64,000 nucleotides of DNA. Origin: Apiosordaria backusii (taxonomy: Eukaryota > Ascomycota > Sordariomycetes > Sordariales > Lasiosphaeriaceae). Under the pieces are notes generated by a model. It was not told the origin of the DNA, did not search any database, and saw only the letters and a program-made list of their open reading frames with translations. Shown here piece by piece: positions 1 through 10,394 of this stretch. Location of the stretch: positions 1,736,001-1,800,000 of the forward strand of contig JAUKTV010000007.1 of assembly GCA_030549205.1 (NCBI GenBank). Direction: 5' to 3'. The position numbers and the translations under genes were made by a program. Each line of letters opens with the position of its first letter. Position 1 is the stretch's first letter.

Positions 1-2437
1 TCACGGCCCCGTCCCCCAAGTCCACGACTCAGAAGCCTTATCCTGGTCCTTTACCATCGACGGCCTTTGCTCCTCCCCTGTCACTCTCACCCTCTCCGAT
101 TTGTTATCCCCCCGCTTCGAAGATGAAGTCGTCAGCTACCCCATTACCCTCGTCTGCGCCGGTAATCGCAGAAAAGAGCAGAACCTCGTCCGGAAGTCAA
201 AGGGTTTTAGCTGGGGGGCAGCGGGATTGTCCACGTCGATGTGGACCGGCCTACCACTGGGTTACCTCCTATCTCTCGCCGGAATTGACACCCGCAAGGG
301 CAAATACGTCCACTTTGAAGGGGCTGATCAACTACCAAACGGGTATTACGGAACTTCTGTGAAGCTATCACACGCGATGGATCCAGAAAGGGGGATGATG
401 GTTAGCTGGTTGATGAACGGTCTCCCTCTCCACCCTGACCACGGGAAACCTCTCCGGGTGGTGATCCCGGGTATGATAGGCGGGAGAAGCGTAAAATGGC
501 TCAAGAGGATCGTTGTGAGTGACAAGCCGTCAGAGAATTGGTATCACATCTATGATAACCGAGTCCTGCCGACAATGATATCCCCAGAGGAGAGTGGAAA
601 TGGGACAGAAGAGATGGTGAAGGTTTGGAAGGACGAGAGATACGCGATATACGATTTGAACACCAATTCTGCGGTGGTGTATCCAGAGCATGAGCAACAA
701 CTTTCAATAACCCCAGAGGGAGCGTTTACCATCAAGGGCTACGCCTACGCCGGGGGAGGGAAAAGAGTAACAAGAATGGAAATCAGCCTCGACCAGGGCA
801 AGACCTGGAGACTGGGCCACATCAACTACCCAGAAGACCTCTACCGCACCCAAACCGAAAGCAGAATCTACGGCGGTCGCCTCGACCTCTCCTCCAACGG
901 CCGAGACGCGAGTTTCTGCTGGTGCTTCTGGGAACTCGAGCTCTCCATCTCGGACCTAGCCACAGCAAAAGACATCGTCGTCCGAGCCATGGACGAGGCG
1001 ATGATGGTCCAGCCAAGGGATATGTACTGGTCCGTCCTGGGGATGATGAACAACCCCTGGTTCCGCGTCGTCATCCACCGCGAGGGCAACAACACACTCC
1101 GATTCGAGCACCCAACCCAACCCGCCCTCCAACCAGGCGGGTGGATGGAGCGCGTCAAAAAGGCCGGCGGTGACCTCGCGAACGGTTTCTGGGGAGAGAG
1201 ACAATCCGGCGAGGAATCCACCCCCGTATCATCAAAAGACCCAGAAAAAGAAATCTCCATGACCAACCCCAACATCTCCCGGCAAATCACCCTCGAAGAA
1301 CTCCGCCAACACGACACCGAAACCTCCCCTTGGTTCGTCCTCAACGGCCAAGTCTATGACGGCACCCCCTTCCTCGAATCCCACCCCGGCGGAGCCGCCT
1401 CAATAATCAACGCCGCAGCCCAAGACATCACCGATGAATTCCTCGCCATCCGTACGTTGCCTCCCCCTTTTTTCCCCTATCTCCTCCCCCACCCCCCTAA
1501 CTAACCCTTGTCAGACTCCTCAAACGCCAAAGCACTAATGCCCACCTACCACATCGGCACCCTCCCCCCCACCTCCCTCCCCCTCCTCTCCTCTCCCACC
1601 TCACCATCTTCTTCCTCAACCCCCCGCCCAGTCTTCCTACACCCCAAAACCTTCCACCCCGCCACCCTCCTCTCCAAAACCCGCATCAGCTCCGACACCA
1701 AAATCTTCTCCTTCTCCCTCCAACACCCACTCCAACCCCTCGGCCTCCCCGTAGGTCAACACCTCCTCGTCCGCCTCTCCTCAACCTCCCCTGGGGGTGT
1801 AAAACAAACAATCATCCGCGCTTACACCCCCATCTCCTCCGGCTCCCTCCCCACCGGCCAACTCGACCTCCTAGTAAAAATCTACTACTCCTCCCAAACC
1901 AGCACCGGAGGTAAAATGACACAAGCCCTCGACGCCCTCCCCCTGCAAAGCAAGGTCGAATTCAAAGGCCCAGTCGGGAAATTCTTGTATCTCTCCCCCG
2001 GATTATGTTCCATCAACAACCACACCCGTCAAGTCTCCAAATTCATCATGATCTGCGCCGGCTCAGGCATAACCCCCATCTTCCAAGTCCTCCGCTCCGT
2101 CCTCGACAATCCTTCCGACCCGACAAAATGTCTGGTGCTAGACGGGAACAGAGTCGAGGAGGATATCTTATGTCGGGAGGCACTGGACAAGATGGCAGCC
2201 AACAACAAAGATCGATGCGAGGTGGTATATAGCCTCTCCCGACCCCAAGCTTCCTGGCAAGGCAGAAAAGGGAGGATGGACAGGCACTTCTTTGAAGAAA
2301 TCGTCGGCGGTCCAGACCCAAACCGCAAAACGCTCGTGCTGGTTTGTGGGCCTGAGGGGTTGGAAAAGGGGATTAGGGAGACGTTCACTGGAAAGGGGGG
2401 TTTGGGGTGGGAGGAGGGGGATGTGATCTTCTTCTGA
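1..2437 (+). CDS. Nitrate reductase [NAD(P)H], 3' part (5' end outside the window)
   Basis: Assimilatory nitrate reductase, reducing nitrate to nitrite in the cytosol. The frame is open from base 2 to the window edge, giving 790 visible residues; fungal enzymes have about 870-980, so the N-terminal part of the molybdopterin domain is missing. Visible in order: the end of the Mo-cofactor domain (LVCAGNRRKEQN), the Mo-co dimerisation domain (about 220-390), cytochrome b5 (about 430-500, HPGG at 461), an FAD domain (RAYTPISS near 585) and an NAD(P) domain (GSGITP near 665, CGPEG near 761). One intron is removed at 1452-1514 (GTACGT...CAG, branch-like CTAAC); it splits the codon of the second axial haem histidine (residue 484). 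The stop is TGA at 2435-2437. It equals niaD of Aspergillus or nit-3 of Neurospora. No nitrite reductase or transporter is visible beside it. Confidence 0.95.
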
Positions 2438-2876
2438 GATTTCTTTTCTATTATTGGATGGATGGAATTGGATTGGATTGAACTGTCCATGTGTATAAGC
2501 GAGCAAGCGAGTTTGGGATATATCTATTATCTATTTTTTTGGATAGCCGTTACAGAGGGTGGTACAAAAATATGAATGAATGAATGAACATGACAAGCAT
2601 ACCTACCTCTTCATGTTCCATCCACGTATTTGTTGCCATATAACTATTCAAAACAATGCAATGGATAAAATCCAGACAGAAAAATGACACAAATCATTGA
2701 TATTCACAGTACTCCACTGCGCCAAAATGTAGCAACAAAAAATATAAACAGTATGAGCAAACCAAGACCATGGGTAACAGAGCCTCGTAATAAAACCCCC
2801 TTCTTTTTGATTCCCCTTCCTCCCATTTTCCTCCAGTCCATCCCGTGACAAAAGTACCAACAACACCAACCACCGT
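2438..2876. other. Convergent intergenic region, nitrate reductase / NOG1
   Basis: 439 bp between the two stop codons. AT-rich 3' UTR-like sequence with short direct repeats (tgaatgaatgaatg near 2574). I see no gene here. Confidence 0.7.
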
Positions 2877-5389
2877 TTAACGACTGCTGGTCTTGCCGAT
2901 TGTGCGCTTGCCAGAGAACTAAAAGAGTAAAAGTTAGCACATCGTTTTGATGAAAAGGATCTGAGCAAAAAAAAAACTCACCAAATGCTTGGGCATGGTA
3001 GCACCAATATGCCTATCAGCCTCACCCTGTCTCGCCATGCGGTTCATCTTGCGCTGAGCCAACTTGGCCTGCCTCTCAACCTTTGTCCGCACAACCTCAT
3101 CCGTAACACCATCCTCACGGCGGTTCGTAGCCATAACCGACCTGTCGCGGGGTCTGCTCTGGCTGCGGAGCCTGTCTCTCGCCGACGGAGCGTTGTCGAC
3201 ATCCATGGCATCTGGGTCGACAGTGCCAGTCCTGGAGCGAGCACCAACCGATCTACCGCGAGTCTCACGGACCGCCGCGCGGCCGCGGAGGTCAATCTCC
3301 TGGGTATCCACACCCAACTGATCAAGGTGGTCCTCAAGCTGAGAGAACGACTTCTTGAGCGACTTGCGGGGGATCATGGCGCGGTTCTTGAGCGACTTGC
3401 GCATCTTGGCCTCGTTGCGGAGGAGCTTGTGCTTCTCGCGGATGTAGTCGGCCTTCTGGAGCACTTCCTCCTCAGACTCATCACCGATATCCGAGTCGGA
3501 CTTGTAGAAGCCCTCTTTCTCGAGACGCTCCTCTTCCTCCTCGAGCGCAGCAAGCTTGGCATCGATATCTGGGTCGACATAGTCGTATACGTTCTTGCCG
3601 TCGTAAATCTCGGGGATCTTGTCGTACTTCCACTCTGGGTTGGCGAGGATGTAGTCCCTCTTCAAATCGACGCTGAACACACCAGCACCGCCGTTCTCGA
3701 ACTCCTCGTCGCGAGCCAATTTTCTCCTCTCGGGGTCGCTCTTGTCGTACTTCTTCATATTCTTGATGGCTTCCGGGACGAAGGTCTCGCGAGTGATACC
3801 GCCCATGGGCTGGGCAACGTGGATACGGGCCATGACCTCGGTGAGACGAGAGCCAATGTTGCCGTTGCTGCCAGTGCCGGCCTTCAGCTTCTGAGACACA
3901 CGCTCGGCGAGGAGACGCTCGCAGACGTGGTTCTTGACATCCTGGACACCCTCTTGAGTGGCGCACGAAGCGCGGAGAAGCTCGACATCGCCGGACTTGA
4001 CAAGGTCGTTGAGCTCGGTTTGCATCTCGGGTTCCAAATCCTCAAACTTCTTGACATCCATCTTGTTCAACACGATAAACACCATCTTGTTGGCGAAAAG
4101 GGGCTTGATCGACTTGAAGAGGTTGATTTGCGCCTTCAATGAGTAACCGCATTGCTCGCTGATATCGATGAAGAAGCAAATGGCGGCTCTGAGATGGGCA
4201 AGAGCTGTAACGGACTGCATTTCGATCGTGTTCATTTCCTCGAGAGGGTGGTCGAGACTAGGGAAAAGTCAGTTGTTGCCCACAATCTACCAGTCGCCTT
4301 TGTAATACTCACATTCCGGGGGTGTCTATTACTTGATAACGAAGGTACTTGTAGTCAAGATGACCAACGAACAAGCTCTTGGTTGTGAAAGCATATGGCT
4401 CAACAGGGGTATCAGCCCTGGTAACGGAGCTGACGAACGAACTCTTTCCGACGTTGGGGAAACCGGCGACGAGAAGAGTGCGGGTGGTGGGGTTGATATC
4501 GGGCAATCTGGCCAAATGTTGTCTGACCTGGTCGAGATAGGCGAGAGGGTCTTTTAACCTCTTAATGAGCGTGGCCATGCGACCGAGAGCGGCCCTCTTG
4601 AGCTGTTTGCACTGGTACAAACTCTGGGAGTACTTCAACAACCGAACGTAATCACGGGAGATGGTCTCGATCAAGTGCTTGGCTGTCGAGACCTGGCCAA
4701 GGGCCACCTTGAAATGATCCGCATCTGTCGAACCGAAATGTCAATACTATTTCATGCGCCGACTCCTCCCCAAGATAACCCAGCAAACGCACCATAAAGA
4801 ATGTTCATCAAGTCGCGGTGGAAGGGATGTTGATCCGTCAGGATGGGGAAGCTGGAGACGATGGCGCCGAACTTCTCGCTGCATGTTTCCTGAGTGAATC
4901 TGGAGGTTGGACAGGTTAGCGCTTGGTTCGTCGGTTTCGAGGGGTGTGGCGACGACGGATTCGTATCGTGAAGAGGTGTACTGACTTGACCTTGCGGGTA
5001 TAGAAGGCGCGAATTCTGCTAACTGTTGGCGCAAGATGTTAGCATTCTGTTGGTCGCATTGTCTATTGTTGTCCAGGTTGTACATACTCTTGAATCCAGC
5101 CCGGACTTGATTGCGATTTTTGAGTCAGCATCAGTGTCCCCTAACCAATTCCCATTCGATATACGCACTCTGAGTGGGCAATCTCCTCTGTGTCCGTCTA
5201 TACTATTGTTAGCGTCACCTATCCTAGGTCTCGAGGGCCAAAATATCTTCAACTTACGAGAGGATGATATCAATAAACTCCTGCGCCCTAGAACCAGCAA
5301 AAAAAGAAGATGTTAGTCTCCCCCGATCTTTATTTCATTCCGATCAAATATCCTTACGTAGGCACGGGCGCAATATCCTTCCACGTCAT
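2877..5389 (-). CDS. NOG1: NOG1 nucleolar GTP-binding protein (60S ribosome biogenesis)
   Basis: GTPase of pre-60S assembly in the nucleolus. Nine exons were rebuilt: 5389-5358, 5287-5258, 5197-5169, 5105-5088, 5022-4986, 4899-4793, 4724-4313, 4257-2982 and 2918-2877, giving 660 aa, close to the yeast protein. It begins MTWKDIAPVPTAQEF, matching the family start; no ATG lies upstream in the leader. G1 is GFPNVGKS (172-179), G3 is DTPG (218-221), G4 is NKMD (286-289). The C-terminal half is charged and ends HLFSGKRTIGKTSSR, the conserved NOG1 tail. Six introns fall in the first 90 codons and one exon is only 18 nt. Each junction restores the family sequence (for example RKVK/FTQET and DTPG/ILDHP). 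It is convergent with nitrate reductase and divergent from the orotate phosphoribosyltransferase gene. Confidence 0.96.
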
Positions 5390-6076
5390 GTCGGGCAACT
5401 GTTTTGTCTGTGGTTGTCCGTAGATGTGGTTAGGGGTGGTGGTGAGGTTTGGGGGGTTATGGGTGGGTGGAAGACGGCGAGAATGGTTCTTCGCAGCGTC
5501 CTAGCGGGGCGGTGTCGATTTGGCCGACCGCAAAACTCGCCTCGAAATATTTTTTTCCAGTCCGCAAAACATTTTTGATAAGATAAGAAGGCGGTGTGTG
5601 TGCGATTTCAAGGCGAGTGGGGCTAGTGCCAAGCCATGAGTGGGGGTTGATCTGGTCAGCAAGGTAAGGACCCCACATTGAACGGCTGGACCCTGGAACG
5701 GTTCCTCTTTGACAGCTCTTTGCGATTGAAACAATTATTGATTTGTCGTCGATTCGAAAGTTAATCATAGCTCCTTGGAGCTCCTAGCTGACTGTCATAT
5801 ATGACTACGTCCCATATCTAATTTTGTGCCACTCTGACGAGTATGTCAACATCTCATGGCTGCACTTACACACCCTTCCCTGCCCCGCCCGTCGGCACGA
5901 AGCAGCCAATTAACCCCACCATGCATCCCGCGATCAAAAATCCATCTTTTTTATGGCGGGGTCCTGTACTTCTGGATGCGCCTTGATGACAGTTGAGATA
6001 TAATTCCCATCACAACCCGAGAATCGCATCTCTCCCCCCAATCCAACCTCTCTATACCCCTCTCAAGTCGCCCACC
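5390..6076. promoter_or_regulatory. Divergent promoter region, NOG1 (-) / ura5 (+)
   Basis: 687 bp shared upstream region of two growth-linked genes. It contains a CCAAT box at 5906-5910, about 170 bp before the ura5 ATG, and a pyrimidine-rich tract just before that ATG, a common fungal core-promoter feature. No TATA box or other gene was recognised. The regulatory role is inferred from position. Confidence 0.5.
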
Positions 6077-6766
6077 ATGTCCGAACTCCCCCAATACAAA
6101 AAGGACTTCCTCCGCGCCTCCATCCGCGGCAACATCCTCAAATTCGGCTCCTTCTCCCTCAAATCCGGCCGCGTCTCCCCCTACTTCTTCAACGCCGGCG
6201 ACTTCTACCGCGCCGACCTCCTCGACTCCATCGCCACCGCCTACGCCCTCACCATCTCCTCCCTCCCCATCCAATACGACATCATCTTCGGCCCCGCCTA
6301 CAAGGGCATCCCCCTCGCCACCGCCGCCACCCTCAAGCTCGGCCAGCTCGACCCCTCCAAGTACTCCTCGATCGAGTACTCGTTCGACCGCAAGGAAGCC
6401 AAGGACCACGGTGAGGGCGGCAACATCGTCGGTGCTCCCTTGAAGGGCAAGAGGGTGTTGATTGTCGACGATGTCATCACTGCTGGGACGGCAAAGAGGG
6501 AGGCGATTGCAAAGATTGAAAAGGAGGGGGGCATCGTAGCGGGTATTGTCGTTGCGCTGGATAGAATGGAGAAGCTCCCTGCCAAAGACGGGGATGACTC
6601 CAAGCCTGGCCCGTCTGCGCTGGGGGAGCTGAAGAAGGAGTACAACCTCCCCATCTTTGCGATTTTGACGCTGGATGATATTATCGAGGGGATCAAGGGG
6701 CTTGTGAGCGAGGAGGATATCAAGCGGACGGAGGAGTATAGGGAGAAGTACAAGGCTACTGATTAG
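6077..6766 (+). CDS. ura5: Orotate phosphoribosyltransferase
   Basis: Fifth step of UMP synthesis: orotate plus PRPP to orotidine 5'-phosphate, in the cytosol. An intronless 229-aa frame. The ATG at 6077 is in Kozak-like context (CCACCATG) and gives the family start MSELPQYKKDFL; an in-frame upstream extension to 5993 is not supported. Features: the orotate-binding segment SFSLKSGRVSPYFFNAGD (about 25-42), the FGPAYKGIPLA segment (71-81), and the PRPP-binding motif VLIVDDVITAGTA (127-139) with its two acidic residues. Full length for the family. Codons are strongly C-ending in the first 300 nt and G-rich later. Convergent with the acetyltransferase downstream. Confidence 0.97.
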   Translation: MSELPQYKKDFLRASIRGNILKFGSFSLKSGRVSPYFFNAGDFYRADLLDSIATAYALTISSLPIQYDIIFGPAYKGIPLATAATLKLGQLDPSKYSSIEYSFDRKEAKDHGEGGNIVGAPLKGKRVLIVDDVITAGTAKREAIAKIEKEGGIVAGIVVALDRMEKLPAKDGDDSKPGPSALGELKKEYNLPIFAILTLDDIIEGIKGLVSEEDIKRTEEYREKYKATD

Positions 6767-7226
6767 ATGTGCTTGGTGGTTATAAAATGAATTGTTAGAA
6801 CGGCCATGTAGAATTTTGACATCTGGGAATCATGGGAAATTTGGGGCCTGGTTCTCCCGTTGATAAAGGTAACGGGGTGAAACTACAGCTGGGCTCGCGA
6901 GGATTGATTAAAGAGCTAAAAAGAAGATACCAGGGGCTTGGTTCAGTCATTTGGCTGTTTGATATGGGCTCCATGTCCCCCGAGAGACACACATAACCTC
7001 CGGGCACTACATCATAGAAACACTGCAGGGTGTAAAGGTCCAGCTTAGCAGGGTACACAAACACATCCTCGGCTTTATTGCTGCCGGGTATCGCATTCTG
7101 TCTGTCGCCATATCCTAAAAGCCACCTGTTGCTATTTGGGGGACCTCTGGCTCTCTGTTCGGGTATCGCACATCGGACTGTTTTCAAAGATTCATCTCCC
7201 ACTGTGAAGGGTACCTAATCACAGGG
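6767..7226. other. Convergent intergenic region, ura5 / acetyltransferase
   Basis: 460 bp between two stop codons. No ORF with protein-like composition and no repeats were seen. Confidence 0.6.
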
Positions 7227-8264
7227 CTACCCTGATCGCCCGGATAGATCAAAAACCTGGACCGATATCAGCTAGTCATTCTTACTAACACAACGTTCCC
7301 AACCCTATCCGAGCAGAAAACTCACCATATCATTCCAGCCCCCACCCCCAAACTGCGCCTTACTCGGTCCCAAATTCTTGAACCCAAACCTCTCATAATA
7401 TCCCACCAAAAACTATCCCACCCCCAAAAAAACCCATCATTAGCAACCTCTTCCTTCATCATAACCGCCCCAAGGAGTCTTACATCTTGACAGATCAATC
7501 CCACCCCCTCCCCCAACCCATGATTCTTCACCTGCTGCAAATAAGCCTTCATAATCATCTGCCCGATCCCACACCCCTGCAAACCCGGCAACACAGCCAG
7601 CGAATGCAGCGCCACCAGCCTCCCCTCCTCCTGATGCCCCACCTCCGCCGGCTTCCCCTGTCTTGCCCGCCAGTCCTTCGGGTAGTCCATATCAGCATCC
7701 GTCACCACCTTGCCCTTCCCCCTCGTTGAGACGATATGCGCCAGCAAGACTGACACGGCCCCATCGGCGCGGTCTGTCTCTACCGGGCGGGCGGTCGACA
7801 AGGTTTCGACTTTCCAGCCTTTGGCCTGGGAGGGGATGACGGTGCAGAAGACGCCGAGGGAGAGCTCGGGGCAGGTTGTTAGGCGGTATTGAAACTGTGG
7901 GTTGTTAGTTGGGTAAAAACGAAGTGTAATGAGGACAGTTTACCTTCTCGGGGGAGGCTCGGTGGTCAGGGTTGGGAAAGGAGGCGTTCTCCAGTTGCAC
8001 GCATGAAGGAGCATCGGAGATGGTCAGGGGTCTGATGTTTGGCAGGAAGGGGAATGGAATCGCCTGTTGGAGTCTTGTCTCGTGGCTATCTTTGGCGGCT
8101 CGTCTCTTTTGGCTTAGGGTTTTCTGCAGTTGGGCAAAGTCCCCGTCGACATCGGACGACTCATCGACGGCTTGGCTTCCGTCGGTCAGTGGTTCTGGGC
8201 TGGAGGTAGTAGGGGGGCTGGCATTATCCCCCGTCTGTTGGTGTTGCTTCGCCTGAATTGCCAT
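7227..8264 (-). CDS. GNAT-family N-acetyltransferase (arylalkylamine/polyamine type)
   Basis: Acetyl-CoA-dependent N-acetyltransferase. Exons 8264-7944, 7894-7484, 7412-7326 and 7256-7227 give 282 aa. ATG 8264 is the first in-frame ATG; the frame is open further upstream but without ATG. The first 70 residues are Ser/Thr/Gln-rich and likely disordered. The domain begins IRPLTISDAPSCVQLE, followed by FPNPDHRASPEKFQYRL, the acetyl-CoA loop LPGLQGCGIGQM and motif B YYERFGF. This order resembles yeast Paa1 and animal AANAT, so amines or polyamines are plausible substrates, but specificity cannot be read from sequence. The last exon is only 30 nt (VFDLSGRSG); if that intron is retained the protein would end VSFLLG instead. 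Divergent from DDI1. Confidence 0.85.
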
Positions 8265-8411
8265 GTTATAGATGATATCTGTACTGTTCTGTATGCAGTT
8301 GTAATACACAGTGATGGCTGGAGTGCTGGGAGCTCCTGGGCTGATGGATGGGTGAAGGATACCGGGTACCTTTATGTGCCTTGACAGCCGCAGGTGTAGA
8401 GGTGGAGGACT

Positions 8412-8419
8412 CCACGTGG
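8412..8419. promoter_or_regulatory. CCACGTGG palindrome (E-box/bHLH-type site)
   Basis: An 8-bp palindrome about 150 bp upstream of the acetyltransferase ATG. CACGTG cores bind bHLH factors such as the Cpf1/Cbf1 group. Function here is inferred from position only. Confidence 0.3.
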
Positions 8420-9047
8420 TCAAGTCAAAGCCAGTGGAACCCGAACTCGTGTAAAGTGAGTGCAAAGGGTTTGTGGGTGGGATACAGAATGTACACTGGT
8501 CGTTCAAAGAGATATCAAGTGGTTTTTAGGTTGTAAGGTGGGAACAATCAAGAAGGTCCTCATTCAAAACGACAGTAGTATTATGACCCTCTTTACCACT
8601 TCCAGGTTGGCTGGGAGTAAAGACAATTCGTCAACGGGAGCAGGTGTCGGTGCCCAAGCTCCCTACTGAAAGACCGGGCATCTTGAAGTGCCCGAAATGC
8701 AAAGCTGCAGATCCACCTGCGAGGAGCTTGAAAGGGAACGAGAGGAGCCTCCATCCTTTGCCTCCCGTCTCAAGAGTGAGCTTTGACTTGAGGTGGTTCC
8801 ATTTCACTGTCACCCGCCTGCCACACAGGACCCCTAGTGGGCCCAACGTCCGCAGGCGTCAATCTCCAACGCTGGCGGTGCCGATCTACCTTAGTAGGTA
8901 GACGAAACTTTGGATTCTGGGGAAGGGTTCGGCGGCGCTGACGGCGTACTGGAGATGGTCAAGGGATGCCGGCAGGCACTCCGTGGCTTACCCCGCCCCC
9001 TCTTTCCCAGTGAATATCCACAACAGCAAACAGGGGTTCCAATGGCC

Positions 9048-9055
9048 TGACGTCA
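9048..9055. promoter_or_regulatory. TGACGTCA (CRE/ATF-type palindrome)
   Basis: A perfect CRE core in the long acetyltransferase/DDI1 intergenic region. bZIP ATF/CREB proteins bind this site in fungi. The target gene is uncertain. Confidence 0.35.
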
Positions 9056-10394
9056 CCGATACGCTTCAGTGAGATCGTAGCAAGATCTCGAGATGACCTT
9101 TGCCTTGGCCACTTCAAGGCTAGCTCATGTCAGGTTTTACAAGGCTGGAGCGGAGAGGTGTCTATAAAAGATCTATCTCTCACCGAGAATTTGTGACAAA
9201 ATGAAAAAGGTGTAGCAGTGGGAGTCCTTCTCGACCAGGGAGGGGCATCACTGACATGCAGCAAAAGAATCAGTCATGCCGTCTTGAGCTGTCCCAAATG
9301 TTGCGGACCACCAAAAGCGAGCCAATACCAGACGGAGGAGGCCGAAACGTCGATGTGCTGCAGACCGCCTTCAGGTTGCATCCAGCTCAACTGCACTTGC
9401 TGCAATCGCTGCATTCATGGGGGGTCAACTGATCGCCTGATGCATGTGCTTGAGCCCTTGTCTCTGGTTAAAGAGCCCCAACTTTTCCTTTTCAAGGATG
9501 TTCGTCCAATCTTTCGAAGCCTGATGTTGACTTGTTACTGATAATCATGAACATGGCATGCCTGGGCGAGGCAGCAACCCACCTCACAGCCTTGGAGATG
9601 CTGAATTCTGTGTCGCCCCGGCAATCTGCGTCAGGTAACCCAACTGACGGCGTTTCGCTCGGCATTGAATTCCAATGTACACCGCTACACTGACTGCCGG
9701 CTGTCTGTCATCTTGATCCGTTAGCTTACCGCATAGACCTCGATGGGTTTCGAACAACTTCCATCTTTCAGCTTCTCCAGGTGGGTTGAATACCTGCCAG
9801 GTACGTAGGCAGATGTGTAATCGAAAAGAAATGTGCTAAGGCAGGTTGATGGCGCTACTGCGCCTTCAGTAGCATGAAGTGCTCGTTGCGAAGCTTAACT
9901 GCATCTTAAATGTGCAGCCGCATATGCCTGTGTTCGTTGATGATTGGTGAATGTTTTTTGTTGAAAATGGCGTGAATGCTGAAGGGGCTCTCAAGGCCTA
10001 CCCCACGCTCTCCAGCCTACAAAAGGGTCTGGACCCTCCAATCAGGTATTTTAGGGAGCCTATGTCCCCCTGATCCTAGCTACCCGTCCAAGATTTAGCG
10101 GCTTGTTTCTGGTCGAACCTGCCGCCATTTCGGAAACTGGAGCCCCTCCGTCACCGACTAGCTTTCCTACCTTAACCTCGGACTGCCCCTCGTGCCACAA
10201 CATCTAATAACGATGCTTGACTGTTGACAAACAACAGCAGCCACCGCCTCGACTTTTTCTGCCTTGAAAATCTTAAAACTTCTTCGTCAAACGGCTGACT
10301 TCCAGTGGTCATTACTTCCGAACACCACCGCCTGTTCTTCCGTCTGACCTCACCACCATCGACGTTCCCCGCGACTTGCTCAACCGCCAGCAAT

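Larger units (their letters stand above)
8265..10394. other. Divergent intergenic region, acetyltransferase / DDI1
   Basis: 2.1 kb without a supported gene. It holds the CCACGTGG palindrome, a CRE palindrome at 9048-9055 and a TATAAAAG at 9163-9170. The last is followed by a four-codon ATG frame at 9201 (MKKV, stop), so it does not lead into a recognisable protein. A Cys-rich frame at 9218-9541 lacks an ATG at its start. A non-coding transcript is possible but not shown. Confidence 0.5.

Noticed and set aside
868..1344. 158-codon frame on the minus strand
   Set aside because: Antisense to nitrate reductase; no family resemblance.
2985..4142. 385-codon open frame on the plus strand
   Set aside because: It lies opposite the large NOG1 exon, whose family match is clear; the plus frame is Leu/Val/Asp-rich shadow sequence.
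9218..9541. Cys-rich frame, possible small secreted protein
   Set aside because: It has no ATG at its start, no signal peptide and no splice support.
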